Assembly: GCF_008124875.1 (NCBI RefSeq)
Contig: NZ_VNIA01000004.1
Span: 176,805 to 240,804, forward strand
Direction: 5' to 3'
Length of the DNA stretch: 64,000 nucleotides
Source: Tenacibaculum adriaticum
Lineage (GTDB): Bacteria; Bacteroidota; Bacteroidia; Flavobacteriales; Flavobacteriaceae
The position numbers and the translations under genes were made by a program. Each line of letters begins with the position of its first letter. The first letter of the stretch is position 1. A model generated the notes under the pieces. It worked only from the letters and a program-made list of their open reading frames with translations. It made no database searches and had not been told where the DNA came from. Positions 24,486 through 33,961 of the stretch are shown piece by piece.

Positions 24486-25676
24486 TTAATTCAGGAATTC
24501 AAAAATACCTGCAGCACCTTGTCCAGTACCTACACACATGGTTACCATTCCGTATTGACCTTGCATGTTACGTTTACGCATTTCGTCGAATAACTGAACT
24601 GATAATTTAGCACCTGTACATCCTAATGGGTGTCCTAATGCAATAGCTCCTCCGTTTACGTTAATGATATCTGCATCTAATCCTAACTCACGGATAACTG
24701 CTAAAGATTGAGAAGCAAATGCTTCGTTCAATTCAATTAACTTAATGTCGTCTTGTTTTAAACCAGCTTGCTTTAATGCCTTTGGAATAGCAGCTACAGG
24801 TCCAATACCCATAATACGAGGCGGTACACCAGCAGCAGCATAACTTACCATACGTGCAATTGGTTTAATGTTTAATTCTTTAACCATTTCCTCGCTCATT
24901 ACCATTACGAAAGCAGCACCATCACTCATTTGAGATGAGTTACCAGCGGTTACACTTCCGTCTGCAGCAAACACAGGACGTAATCTTTGTAATCCTTCAA
25001 TATTAGAACCTTTACGCGGTCCTTCATCTTTAGTTACAGTATACTTTCGAGTTGCTTTCTTACCATTTTCATCTACATAAGTTTGCTCAACTTCAATAGG
25101 TACAATTTGATCTTGAAAACGATTTTCAGCTTGTGCGCGTAATGCTTTGTTATGTGATTCTAAAGCAAATTTATCTTGGTCTTCACGAGAAATATTGAAT
25201 TCGTTCGCTACTGCTTCTGCAGTATTCCCCATTCCCCAATAATAATCTTCGTGACCAGAGTTTACTAAATCGTAGTTTAATTCTGGTTTAAAACCTGTCA
25301 TAGGTACAGAACTCATACTTTCAGCCCCACCAGCAATAACACAATCTGCCATTCCAGATTGGATTTTTGCTACTGCCATACCAATAGTTTCTAATCCTGA
25401 TGAACAGAAACGGTTAACAGTTACTCCAGGAACATCCTCAATTTTTAATCCCATTAAAGAGATTAAACGAGCCATGTTTAATCCTTGAGATCCTTCTGGC
25501 ATTGCGTTACCAACAATAACATCGTCGATACGTTTTTTGTCGAACTCAGGTAACTGCTTCATCATATATTCAATGGTTTCTGCAGCTAACTCATCCGCTC
25601 TTTTAAATCTGAACAATCCTTTTGGCGCTTTACCAACGGCTGTTCTATATCCTTTTACTATATATGCTGTTTTCAT
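24486..25676 (-). CDS. fadA: Acetyl-CoA C-acyltransferase (3-ketoacyl-CoA thiolase)
   Basis: A 396-residue thiolase that cleaves 3-ketoacyl-CoA to acetyl-CoA and a shortened acyl-CoA. The nucleophile Cys91 is in NRFCSSGLE, the His in [11 protein letters not shown], and the second Cys in [21 protein letters not shown] is also typical. It starts 4 bp from the end of the FadB-type gene, so the two are co-transcribed and probably form the trifunctional oxidation complex. All catalytic residues are present. Confidence 0.96.
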   Translation of the reverse strand: MKTAYIVKGYRTAVGKAPKGLFRFKRADELAAETIEYMMKQLPEFDKKRIDDVIVGNAMPEGSQGLNMARLISLMGLKIEDVPGVTVNRFCSSGLETIGMAVAKIQSGMADCVIAGGAESMSSVPMTGFKPELNYDLVNSGHEDYYWGMGNTAEAVANEFNISREDQDKFALESHNKALRAQAENRFQDQIVPIEVEQTYVDENGKKATRKYTVTKDEGPRKGSNIEGLQRLRPVFAADGSVTAGNSSQMSDGAAFVMVMSEEMVKELNIKPIARMVSYAAAGVPPRIMGIGPVAAIPKALKQAGLKQDDIKLIELNEAFASQSLAVIRELGLDADIINVNGGAIALGHPLGCTGAKLSVQLFDEMRKRNMQGQYGMVTMCVGTGQGAAGIFEFLN

Positions 25677-25680
25677 TTTT

Positions 25681-28089
25681 CTAGTTTCTTAAAGGTTTTC
25701 CTTTTGTTAACATATGCTGAATACGCTCTAATGTTTTACGCTCAGTACATAAACTTAAGAACGCTTCACGTTCGATGTCTAGTAAATACTGTTCAGAAAC
25801 TTTAGTTGGTTCTGATAAATCTCCACCAGCCATAACATACGCTAATTTGTTAGCGATTTTTTGGTCGTGTTCAGAGATGTATTTACTATCTTCCATAGAA
25901 TCTGTTCCTACTAAGAACATACCTAAAGCTTGTTTACCTAATACTAAAACATCTTTACGTTTTACAGGTTGTGTATAACCTGCTTGTGCTAATAACATTG
26001 CGTGCTTCTTAGCTTCTGCAATTTGACGGTCTTTATTAACCACCACAACATCTTTTCCTTTTTGAAGTAATCCTAAATCGAATGCTTCGTAAGCTGATGT
26101 AGATACTTTAGCCATACCAATGGTTAAGAAGTACTCTTGTAAAACGTTTAATTGAACATCTCCTTTATGGAATTGATCAGAAGCTCTTAAAGCCATTTCT
26201 TTAGAACCACCACCACCAGGGATAACTCCAACACCAAATTCTACTAATCCCATATACGTTTCTGCAGCGGCAACAACTTTGTCTGCATGAAGTGATAATT
26301 CACATCCACCACCTAAAGACATACCGTGAGGTGCAGAAATTGTTGGTATAGAAGAGTAACGCATACGCATCATAGTATCTTGGAACATTTTGATAGCCAT
26401 GTTTAACTCGTCATACTCTTGCTCTACAGCCATCATAAAGATCATACCGATGTTAGCGCCTACAGAGAAATTTGCTGCTTGGTTACCCACCACTAAACCT
26501 TCATAATTCTTTTCAGCTAAGTCAATTGCTTTGTTTAATCCCGCTAAAACATCTCCACCAATAGTGTTCATTTTAGATTGGAACTCACAGTTTAAAATAC
26601 CATCTCCTAAATCTTCAATAACTACACCTGAGTTTTTGAATACTTCTTTAGACTTACGGATGTTATCTAAAATGATAAATGCATCTTGACCAGGTTTTTT
26701 AACTTGTGCTTTTGCAGGAACATCGTAATAATAAGTTGCTCCATCTTTAACTGTGTAGAAAGATTTCTCTCCTTTAGCTAACATTTCTGTTACCCAAGCT
26801 GCTGGTTCTTTACCTTCAGCTTTCATTAATTCGATACCTTTTTCAACACCTACTGCATCCCAAATTTCGAAAGGACCGTTTTCCCAACCGAAACCAGCTT
26901 TCATTGCATCATCTATACGGTACAATTCGTCTGAAATTTCAGGAATTCTATTTTGAACATATGCAAACATTGCTCCGAAGTTCTTACGGTAGAATTCTCC
27001 CGCTTTATCTTTTCCACCAACTAATACCTTAAAGCGGTCAATTGGTTTGTCTATAGTTTTTGTTAATTCTAACGTTGCAAATTTTGCTTTTTTAGCAGGA
27101 CGGTATTCCATCGTGTCTAAATCTAACGTTAAGATTTCTTTTCGCCCTTCAGCATTTACAGATTTTTTGTAAAATCCTTGACCTGTTTTACTTCCAAACC
27201 ATTTGTTTTCCACCATCGTTTTGATGAAATCTGGTTGCTTAAATAAATCGTGAGCTTCATCATTAGGACAGTTATTATAAATTCCGTCTGATACGTGAAC
27301 TAAGGTATCTAAACCAACTACATCAACAGTTCTGAAAGTTGCTGATTTTGGACGACCAATAACGGGTCCTGTTAATTTATCAACTTCTTCAACAGTTAAT
27401 CCTAATTCTTTTACTTGATGAAATAAAGATTGAATTCCGAAGATTCCAATACGGTTACCAATAAAAGCTGGTGTATCTTTCGCTAAAACAGAAGTTTTAC
27501 CTAAAAACTTACTACCATACTCCATTAAAAAGTCTGTAACTTCTTGTTTACAGTCTGGTCCTGGAACAACTTCGAATAATTTTAAATAACGAGGAGGGTT
27601 AAAAAAGTGAGTTACTGCAAAATGTTTACGGAAATCTTCACTACGTCCTTCGTTCATGAACTTAATAGGAATACCAGAAGTATTAGTAGAAATAATCGTT
27701 CCTGGAGTTCTGTATTTTTCAACTTTTTCAAAAACGCTTTGTTTAATATCTAAACGCTCAACAACAACCTCCATTACCCAATCAACATCTTTGATTTTAT
27801 GTAAATCATCATCAATATTTCCAGTAGTTATTCTACTAGCAAATTTTTGATTGTAAATAGGTGATGGTTTCGATTTTAACGAAGCTGTTAGCGCATCGTT
27901 TACCAAACGATTACGAACAACTTTGTCTTCCAAAGTCAATCCTTTTGCTTTCTCTTTGTCGTTTAATTCTCTCGGAACGATATCCAAAAGTAAAACATCA
28001 ACGCCAATGTTTGCAAAGTGACATGCAATACCACTTCCCATAATACCGGAACCGATAATCGCTACTTTTTTAATTCTTCTTTTGCTCAT
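25681..28089 (-). CDS. 3-hydroxyacyl-CoA dehydrogenase / enoyl-CoA hydratase fusion
   Basis: An 802-residue bifunctional beta-oxidation enzyme. The N-terminal half is the NAD-dependent hydroxyacyl-CoA dehydrogenase (GSGIMGSGIACHFA at about 13-26; HFFNPPRYLKLFEVVP), with both HCDH domains. The C-terminal half, about 490-730, is a crotonase fold with ANFSVGANI and APHGMSLGGGCELSLHAD; the oxyanion-hole Gly and the acidic residues near VEFGVGVIPGGGG are present. The order dehydrogenase then hydratase is reversed relative to E. coli FadB and is common in this phylum. Second gene of the MarR-led operon. Confidence 0.94.
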   Translation of the reverse strand: MSKRRIKKVAIIGSGIMGSGIACHFANIGVDVLLLDIVPRELNDKEKAKGLTLEDKVVRNRLVNDALTASLKSKPSPIYNQKFASRITTGNIDDDLHKIKDVDWVMEVVVERLDIKQSVFEKVEKYRTPGTIISTNTSGIPIKFMNEGRSEDFRKHFAVTHFFNPPRYLKLFEVVPGPDCKQEVTDFLMEYGSKFLGKTSVLAKDTPAFIGNRIGIFGIQSLFHQVKELGLTVEEVDKLTGPVIGRPKSATFRTVDVVGLDTLVHVSDGIYNNCPNDEAHDLFKQPDFIKTMVENKWFGSKTGQGFYKKSVNAEGRKEILTLDLDTMEYRPAKKAKFATLELTKTIDKPIDRFKVLVGGKDKAGEFYRKNFGAMFAYVQNRIPEISDELYRIDDAMKAGFGWENGPFEIWDAVGVEKGIELMKAEGKEPAAWVTEMLAKGEKSFYTVKDGATYYYDVPAKAQVKKPGQDAFIILDNIRKSKEVFKNSGVVIEDLGDGILNCEFQSKMNTIGGDVLAGLNKAIDLAEKNYEGLVVGNQAANFSVGANIGMIFMMAVEQEYDELNMAIKMFQDTMMRMRYSSIPTISAPHGMSLGGGCELSLHADKVVAAAETYMGLVEFGVGVIPGGGGSKEMALRASDQFHKGDVQLNVLQEYFLTIGMAKVSTSAYEAFDLGLLQKGKDVVVVNKDRQIAEAKKHAMLLAQAGYTQPVKRKDVLVLGKQALGMFLVGTDSMEDSKYISEHDQKIANKLAYVMAGGDLSEPTKVSEQYLLDIEREAFLSLCTERKTLERIQHMLTKGKPLRN

Positions 28090-28108
28090 TAGTTAATTGG
28101 TTTGAATT

Positions 28109-28570
28109 TTAAACAGCTTCTGAAGATATATTATCATCGTATATATCTTTGTCTGCTATAAGTTTGTTTATTGTTTGTGTTACTTTAAAGAAAGTATCTA
28201 TTTCTTTGTCTGTAAGGCATTCTCTTATTCTATTATTGAATTGATAAACATGGCCTTTAGAAACTTCTCTTTTCTCTTTACCAAACTCAGTTAGTTTGAT
28301 AAGTACACCTCTACCATCTTCAGGGTTTTTTTCTCGGGTAATAACACCTTTATCTTCCATCGATTTTAAAATTCTAGAAAGACTTGTAGGTTCCATACCC
28401 ATTAAAGGACCCAAAGCAGTTGAGGGAGTGCCATTCTCTTTATCTATATTTAATAAAACAAAGGCCATAGCCATAGTACTGTCGTGCTTAGATGCTTGTT
28501 CATTATACATCTTAGCAACAGCCTGCCATGTGGCTCTTAATTGGTGGTCTATTGATTTGCTTTTATCCAT
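28109..28570 (-). CDS. MarR family transcriptional regulator
   Basis: A 153-residue winged-helix protein. The core (TPSTALGPLMGMEPTSLSRI and GVITREKNPEDGRGVLIKLT) is the MarR recognition helix and wing; helices at both ends mediate dimerisation. It heads the beta-oxidation operon 19 bp before the FadB-type gene. Two 19-bp direct repeats built on ATGCATGCAT lie in its promoter, so it probably represses the operon until an acyl-CoA or similar ligand binds. Confidence 0.92.
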   Translation of the reverse strand: MDKSKSIDHQLRATWQAVAKMYNEQASKHDSTMAMAFVLLNIDKENGTPSTALGPLMGMEPTSLSRILKSMEDKGVITREKNPEDGRGVLIKLTEFGKEKREVSKGHVYQFNNRIRECLTDKEIDTFFKVTQTINKLIADKDIYDDNISSEAV

Positions 28571-28580
28571 AATCTGGTTT

Positions 28581-28588
28581 CAAATATA
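28581..28588 (-). promoter_or_regulatory. -7 element of the MarR-fad operon (TATATTTG)
   Basis: TATATTTG on the minus strand matches TAnnTTTG exactly and lies 10 bp upstream of the MarR ATG. The first operator repeat covers the region where -33 would be. Confidence 0.65.
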
Positions 28589-28598
28589 TGAAAATTTA

Positions 28599-28646
28599 TT
28601 ATGCATGCATAGTAAATCGTAAAAAAATTATGCATGCATAGTAAAT
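28599..28646. promoter_or_regulatory. Twin MarR-type operators
   Basis: The 19-bp TTATGCATGCATAGTAAAT occurs at 28599-28617 and 28628-28646, 29 bp centre to centre. Each holds the palindrome ATGCATGCAT. They lie between the MarR operon and the divergent ABC genes, so they could affect both. Confidence 0.75.
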
Positions 28647-28709
28647 TTTTTATAACGTGTATAATTGTAACGTTTTATCTAAAATAAATACTAATCAATA
28701 GAAAATATG

Positions 28710-28717
28710 TAAGTTTG
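28710..28717 (+). promoter_or_regulatory. -7 element of the ABC transporter operon (TAAGTTTG)
   Basis: TAAGTTTG fits TAnnTTTG and precedes the ABC ATPase ATG by 50 bp. No clear TTG at -33 is seen. Confidence 0.5.
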
Positions 28718-28767
28718 CGTGTAGGTGTTTTGCGAACCAAAACTGAAAAAAAATCAACTAAAATTCA

Positions 28768-29697
28768 ATGAGTAATTTATTAGAAATTAACAATGTAGTA
28801 AAACGTTATGGTAACTATACTGCATTGAATAATGTGTCGATACATATTCCTAAAGGATGTGTTTTTGGGTTATTAGGACCTAACGGAGCAGGAAAAACTT
28901 CATTAATTAGAATTATTAATCAAATTACAATGCCAGATAGTGGTGAAATAATTTTAGATGGAGAAAAGTTAGCACCTCATCATATAGAACAGATTGGTTA
29001 TTTACCAGAAGAACGTGGTTTGTATAAATCGATGAAGGTGGGTGAGCAGGCTTTGTATTTAGCGCAATTAAAAGGACTGAGTAAAACGGAAGCCAAAAAG
29101 AAATTAAAATATTGGTTTGATAAGTTTGATATTGGTGCATGGTGGGATAAGAAGATAGAGGAGCTTTCTAAAGGAATGGCGCAAAAGGTACAGTTTATTG
29201 TTACTGTTTTGCATGAGCCAAAATTGTTAATTTTTGATGAACCCTTTTCTGGTTTCGATCCAATTAATGCACAGTTAATTGCAAAAGAGATTCTTCAACT
29301 AAGAGATGAAGGAGCTACTATTATCTTTTCTACTCACAGAATGGAAAGCGTTGAGGAAATGTGTGACAACATTGCATTGATTCATAAATCAAACAAAATT
29401 TTAGACGGAAAACTAGACGATATCAAACGTGAATATAGAACCAATACGTTTCAAGTTGGTTTAAAAACCGATAATCCTGAGTTAGTTCAACAAAAATTAA
29501 AAGAAAATTTTGAGGTATCTCCTGCAGATTTTAAGACACTAAATGGTGGATTAAAGTTAAATGTAAAATTAACAGGAAATAGTTCTGCTAATGATTTGTT
29601 ATCCTATTTAACAAATAATGGAGAAATGCAACATTTTGTAGAATTAGTACCGAGTGCAAACGACATTTTTATTCAAACGATACATAAAACTAGCTAA
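28768..29697 (+). CDS. ABC transporter ATP-binding protein, NatA-like
   Basis: A 309-residue ATPase. Walker A is GPNGAGKTS (about 38-46), the signature is LSKGMAQKVQ, Walker B is LLIFDEPFSG and the H-loop is STHRMES. A C-terminal extension of about 90 residues resembles the NatA / DUF4162 subgroup, which pairs with ABC-2 permeases in Na+ or drug export. It is followed after 3 bp by the permease gene. Confidence 0.94.
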   Translation: MSNLLEINNVVKRYGNYTALNNVSIHIPKGCVFGLLGPNGAGKTSLIRIINQITMPDSGEIILDGEKLAPHHIEQIGYLPEERGLYKSMKVGEQALYLAQLKGLSKTEAKKKLKYWFDKFDIGAWWDKKIEELSKGMAQKVQFIVTVLHEPKLLIFDEPFSGFDPINAQLIAKEILQLRDEGATIIFSTHRMESVEEMCDNIALIHKSNKILDGKLDDIKREYRTNTFQVGLKTDNPELVQQKLKENFEVSPADFKTLNGGLKLNVKLTGNSSANDLLSYLTNNGEMQHFVELVPSANDIFIQTIHKTS

Positions 29698-29700
29698 GAA

Positions 29701-31026
29701 ATGAACAAGTTACGATTAATTATAAAACGTGAATTTATAGCCAAGGTTAGAAATAAATCGTTTATCATCATGACTTTTTTAAGTCCGTTGATAGCCATAG
29801 GAATGATTGCTTTAGTGGTATTTTTAACTAAGAAAAATGACGATAAGGTTAAAGAAATAGTATATGTAGATAATTCTGGATTATTTACTGGAGAAGATTT
29901 TAAAGGCACAGAAACCATAAAATATACTGACTTTACTGAATTAGGTATAGAAGAAACAAAAAAGAAGGTAGAAGAAGGGAATCATTATGGAGTATTAATT
30001 ATTCCTAAGATTGATAGTTTAGAATTATTAGCGAAGTCTGTTGAGTTTTTCTCGAAAGATACACCTGGTTTAAATACCATGGATAACATAGAGGGCAATG
30101 TAAATAATAAATTACGTAGCTTAAAAATGGAGCAACTTGGTATTGATGAGCAAAAGATAAAATCATCTAGAATTAGTTCAGATATCAAAATGTTTAATTT
30201 TTCGGGTGAAGAAAGTTCTAAACTTGCTAACGGATTAAAAATTGGTGTGGGTATGATTGCAGGCTACTTATTAATGATGTTTGTGATTATTTATGGTACT
30301 TCGGTAATGCGAAGTGTTATCGAAGAAAAAACAAGCAGGATTATAGAAGTAATTGTTTCCTCTGTAAAACCTTTTCAATTAATGTTAGGTAAAATTATTG
30401 GTAATGCTTCCGCAGGATTATTACAATTTACTATTTGGGGAATTTTATTGTTGATTTTTAGCACCATCGCATCTTCAGTTTTTGGTGTAGATATGTCAGA
30501 AATGCAAACAGCGAATATGTCACCAGAACAATTAGAAACAATAAAGCAAACAGCTGGAGGAGGTCAAGCTCAAATGATTGTTCAAGAAATTTTAAAACTA
30601 CCCTTATTTACATTGTTTTTCTTGTTCATTTTCTATTTTATAGGAGGTTATATGTTGTATAGCTCTTTATTTGCAGCCATTGGAGCTGCAGTAGATAATG
30701 AAACAGATACACAACAATTTATGATGCCGATTATGTTGCCATTAATGTTAGCAGTATATGTAGGTGCGTTTACAGTAATTAATGATCCTCATGGACCTAT
30801 TTCTATAATTTTTTCATACATCCCATTAACTTCACCAATTGTGATGTTGATGCGAGTTCCGTTTGGAGTAGCATGGTGGGAAATTGCTATCTCCATGCTT
30901 TTATTATTGCTTACTTTTCTTGCAGTAGTATGGTTAGCAGCTAAAATTTACAGAGTAGGTATTTTAATGTATGGGAAAAAACCAACTTACAAAGATTTAT
31001 GGAAATGGATTCGTTATAGCGGATAA
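29701..31026 (+). CDS. ABC-2 family permease, NatB-like
   Basis: A 441-residue membrane protein. One helix at about 22-44 is followed by a large extracytoplasmic domain (about 50-175), then five or six helices (about 182-420) with the typical segment VMRSVIEEKTSRIIEVIVSSVKPFQLMLGKI. It forms the membrane part of the transporter with the ATPase immediately upstream. NatAB-type systems export Na+; the true substrate is not certain. Its gene is followed by MscS in the same run. Confidence 0.92.
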   Translation: MNKLRLIIKREFIAKVRNKSFIIMTFLSPLIAIGMIALVVFLTKKNDDKVKEIVYVDNSGLFTGEDFKGTETIKYTDFTELGIEETKKKVEEGNHYGVLIIPKIDSLELLAKSVEFFSKDTPGLNTMDNIEGNVNNKLRSLKMEQLGIDEQKIKSSRISSDIKMFNFSGEESSKLANGLKIGVGMIAGYLLMMFVIIYGTSVMRSVIEEKTSRIIEVIVSSVKPFQLMLGKIIGNASAGLLQFTIWGILLLIFSTIASSVFGVDMSEMQTANMSPEQLETIKQTAGGGQAQMIVQEILKLPLFTLFFLFIFYFIGGYMLYSSLFAAIGAAVDNETDTQQFMMPIMLPLMLAVYVGAFTVINDPHGPISIIFSYIPLTSPIVMLMRVPFGVAWWEIAISMLLLLLTFLAVVWLAAKIYRVGILMYGKKPTYKDLWKWIRYSG

Positions 31027-31040
31027 ATAAATAAAAAGAG

Positions 31041-31865
31041 ATGAAAGAAATTAATAAATTTTTAAATTATCAATTTGAATTTAATAATAAAATAGGGATT
31101 GATGTAAAATCAATTTTAATTGCGATAGCAATTATAGTTTTAACCTCAGTATTACTCAAGCTTTTTAAAAAATTTGTAGTCAAGAGGTTACAGGAAGAAG
31201 ATAAAAACAAGTTTAATACTGTTTTTTCTTTCGGAAGATGGTTTTTATATATCATTATTTTTTTAGTAACCTTGCACACCTCAGGAGTAAATGTTACTGC
31301 GATTTTTGCAGCATCCGCAGCACTTTTAATAGGTGTTGGTCTTGCATTACAAACCTTATTCCAAGATATTATTTCTGGTATTTTTATTATAGTAGATCAA
31401 AGTGTACATGTAGGTGATATTATTGAGCTTGATGATAAAGTAGGTAGAGTAGAAGAAATTAAATTGAGAACTACACGAGCAGTAACTATTGATAATAAAG
31501 TTTTGGTTATTCCAAATCATTTATATTTAACCAATAGTTTGTATAATTGGACACAAAACGGAACTATAACCAGAGAAAATGTCTCAGTAGGAGTAGCTTA
31601 TGGTAGTGATACAGAGTTGGTAAAGAATTTATTAATTCAAGCGGCAAGTGAACATCCTTCTGTGTTAAGTTTTCCTGAACCAATTGTTTTGTTTACCGAA
31701 TTTGCAGACAGCTCATTAAACTTTAAATTGATATTCACTATAGATGATAGTTTTCAAGCAGGACTGCCAAAAAGTGATATTCGATTTAAAATTGATAAAC
31801 TGTTCAGAGAAAATAATGTCTCTATTCCATTCCCACAAAGAGATATACATATTATAAAAGAATAA
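31041..31865 (+). CDS. Mechanosensitive ion channel, MscS family
   Basis: A 274-residue small-conductance channel. Three membrane helices lie in about 20-115; the pore-lining third is AALLIGVGLALQTLFQDIISGIFII with the Gly/Ala packing pattern of MscS. A beta domain follows (VGDIIELDDKVGRVEEIKLRTT, then NHLYLTNSLYNWT). It releases osmolytes on hypoosmotic shock. It follows the ABC permease by 14 bp and is followed by a sigma-54 type regulator. Confidence 0.94.
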   Translation: MKEINKFLNYQFEFNNKIGIDVKSILIAIAIIVLTSVLLKLFKKFVVKRLQEEDKNKFNTVFSFGRWFLYIIIFLVTLHTSGVNVTAIFAASAALLIGVGLALQTLFQDIISGIFIIVDQSVHVGDIIELDDKVGRVEEIKLRTTRAVTIDNKVLVIPNHLYLTNSLYNWTQNGTITRENVSVGVAYGSDTELVKNLLIQAASEHPSVLSFPEPIVLFTEFADSSLNFKLIFTIDDSFQAGLPKSDIRFKIDKLFRENNVSIPFPQRDIHIIKE

Positions 31866-31925
31866 AAATGATGGCGTGATAATTGTAATTGTAAGATTAT
31901 AACGTAATAAATCAATAAAAAAAAT

Positions 31926-33089
31926 ATGGCGAAAATTTTAATTATAGAAGATGAAGCAGCAATTCGTAGGGTGTTGAAAAAAATTATTTCTGAAGAGAAT
32001 GATACTTATGAAGTTGAAGAGGCAGAAGATGGGTTAGCTGGTGCTGAATTGATTGCAAAAAATGACTACGATTTAGTTTTATGTGATATTAAAATGCCAA
32101 AAATGGATGGTGTTGAGGTTTTAGAAAAAGTAAAAAAGATAAAACCAGAAATTCCTATGGTAATGATTTCTGGTCATGGGGATTTAGACACTGCTGTAAA
32201 CACAATGCGCTTAGGTGCTTTTGATTATATTTCAAAACCACCAGATTTAAATAGATTACTAAATACAGTTCGTAATGCGTTAGACCGTAAAGAATTGGTT
32301 GTTGAAAACAAGCGATTAAAAAAGAAAGTCAGTAAGAATTACGAAATGATAGGAAATAGTGATGCTATTTCTCATATTAAGGAGATTATTGAAAAAGTAG
32401 CTGCTACCGATGCTCGTGTTTTAATAACAGGACCTAACGGAACAGGAAAAGAATTGGTAGCACACTGGTTACACGAAAAATCAGAAAGAGCAAATGCACC
32501 AATGATTGAAGTAAACTGTGCTGCGATTCCATCAGAATTAATAGAAAGTGAGTTGTTTGGTCATGTAAAAGGAAGTTTTACAGGAGCTAATAAAGATCGA
32601 GCAGGAAAGTTTGAAGCAGCCAATAAAGGAACAATTTTCTTAGATGAAATAGGAGACATGAGTTTGTCTGCACAAGCAAAAGTTCTTCGTGCCTTACAAG
32701 AAAGTAGAGTTTCTCGTGTGGGTAGTGATAAAGATATTAAAGTTGATGTTCGTGTACTTGCTGCCACCAACAAGGATTTAAAAAAAGAAATTGAGGAAGG
32801 AAGGTTTAGAGAAGATTTATACCACCGTTTAGCGGTAATATTAATTAAAGTTCCTGCGTTGAATGATAGACGTGATGATATTCCGTTATTGGTTGAACAT
32901 TTTTCTAACAAAATAGCTACTGAACAAGGAATGCCATCAAAATCTTTTTCTAAAGGAGCTCTTAAATTATTAAAAGAATATGATTGGACAGGGAATATTC
33001 GTGAGTTACGCAACGTGGTAGAACGATTAATTATTCTTGGAGAAAAAGAAGTTTCAGAGAATGATGTAAAGCTATTTGCAAGCAAATAA
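31926..33089 (+). CDS. Sigma-54 interaction domain response regulator lacking a DNA-binding domain
   Basis: A 387-residue protein. The receiver domain (about 1-120) has the phospho-acceptor Asp54 (LVLCDIKMPKMDG). The AAA+ domain (about 137-370) has Walker A GPNGTGKE (169-176), the sigma-54 contact loop GSFTGA (216-221) and Walker B FLDEIGD (238-244), with the arginine-finger segment later. The protein ends at residue 387 right after the AAA+ lid (SENDVKLFASK): there is no Fis-type helix-turn-helix. Its kinase is not adjacent. NtrC-type activators without HTH are known elsewhere and act from solution. Confidence 0.93.
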   Translation: MAKILIIEDEAAIRRVLKKIISEENDTYEVEEAEDGLAGAELIAKNDYDLVLCDIKMPKMDGVEVLEKVKKIKPEIPMVMISGHGDLDTAVNTMRLGAFDYISKPPDLNRLLNTVRNALDRKELVVENKRLKKKVSKNYEMIGNSDAISHIKEIIEKVAATDARVLITGPNGTGKELVAHWLHEKSERANAPMIEVNCAAIPSELIESELFGHVKGSFTGANKDRAGKFEAANKGTIFLDEIGDMSLSAQAKVLRALQESRVSRVGSDKDIKVDVRVLAATNKDLKKEIEEGRFREDLYHRLAVILIKVPALNDRRDDIPLLVEHFSNKIATEQGMPSKSFSKGALKLLKEYDWTGNIRELRNVVERLIILGEKEVSENDVKLFASK

Positions 33090-33123
33090 AATTAATTAAT
33101 AATTTTAACTTTAAATCATAAAT

Positions 33124-33163
33124 AAAGTTGATACTGATATAAAATATTAACATCAACTTTTTT
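33124..33163 (+). terminator. Terminator after the response regulator
   Basis: AAAGTTGAT (33124-33132) pairs with ATCAACTTT (33152-33160), followed by a T-run. The loop is 19 nt, longer than usual. Confidence 0.6.
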
Positions 33164-33184
33164 CGTTTTTGCAGGTATCAGTAG

Positions 33185-33192
33185 TATCTTTG
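33185..33192 (+). promoter_or_regulatory. -7 element of the peroxiredoxin gene (TATCTTTG)
   Basis: TATCTTTG fits TAnnTTTG and lies 45 bp before the ATG. The same octamer is used in the rpsU promoter. Confidence 0.65.
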
Positions 33193-33237
33193 CTCGAGTT
33201 AAAAAATAAGAATATTAATCAATAAAAATTACAAAAA

Positions 33238-33879
33238 ATGGCTACAGCAGTAGGTAAAAAATTTCCAGATTTAAATGTAGATGCAATGAACGAAATGGGA
33301 GACACGTTCAAGTTAAACATTTTAGACGAGGCAGTAAATAACAAGAAAAAAGTAGTGTTATTTTGGTACCCAAAAGATTTTACTTTTGTGTGTCCTACAG
33401 AATTACATGCTTTTCAAGCTGCTTTAGGTGAATTCGAAAAAAGAAACACTATTGTAATTGGTGCTTCTTGTGATACACCAGAAGTTCATTTTGCATGGTT
33501 AAGTACAGCTAAAGATAATGGAGGTATTGAAGGAGTAACCTATCCATTATTAGCAGATAGTAACCGTAACTTATCTTCTATTTTAGGAATTCTAGATATT
33601 ACTAACGAAACTTTTGACGAAGCTACAGGCACTGTACAAGTAGAAGGAGACAATGTAACGTATAGAGCTACTTATTTAATAGATGAAGAAGGTACTGTTT
33701 TTCATGAAGGAATTAATCACATGCCAGTAGGTCGTAACGTAAACGAATATTTACGTTTAATCGATGCTTACACACATGTACAAGAAAAAGGTGAGGTTTG
33801 TCCTGCTAACTGGGAAGAAGGTAAAGAGGCGATGCAAGCAAATGCTAAAGGTACTGCAGCATATTTAGCTAAAAACTAA
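33238..33879 (+). CDS. Peroxiredoxin (2-Cys, AhpC/TSA family)
   Basis: A 213-residue thiol peroxidase. The peroxidatic Cys52 is in FTFVCPTEL and a resolving Cys in GEVCPANW near 175, with the conserved Thr/Arg region FYPKDFTF and DEEGTVFHEG. It reduces H2O2 and alkyl peroxides using thioredoxin or a similar donor; a thioredoxin-like gene follows 82 bp downstream. Its own promoter is present. Together the two genes and the small protein after them form an oxidative-stress cluster. Confidence 0.95.
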   Translation: MATAVGKKFPDLNVDAMNEMGDTFKLNILDEAVNNKKKVVLFWYPKDFTFVCPTELHAFQAALGEFEKRNTIVIGASCDTPEVHFAWLSTAKDNGGIEGVTYPLLADSNRNLSSILGILDITNETFDEATGTVQVEGDNVTYRATYLIDEEGTVFHEGINHMPVGRNVNEYLRLIDAYTHVQEKGEVCPANWEEGKEAMQANAKGTAAYLAKN

Positions 33880-33961
33880 TAATTTGAATTAAGAAAGGGT
33901 TAAAGTTCGTGTATATTGTGAAGGGTTTGCACGAACTCCTTTCTGTAATACTTAATAAATT

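Noticed and set aside
28599..28646. CRISPR-like direct repeats
   Set aside because: Only two copies with a 10-bp gap; they fit operators better. No CRISPR array or cas gene was seen anywhere in the window.
32561..33085. A 174-codon ORF antisense to the sigma-54 activator
   Set aside because: It is long only because the real gene is AT-rich; no family features, and the plus frame has all AAA+ motifs.
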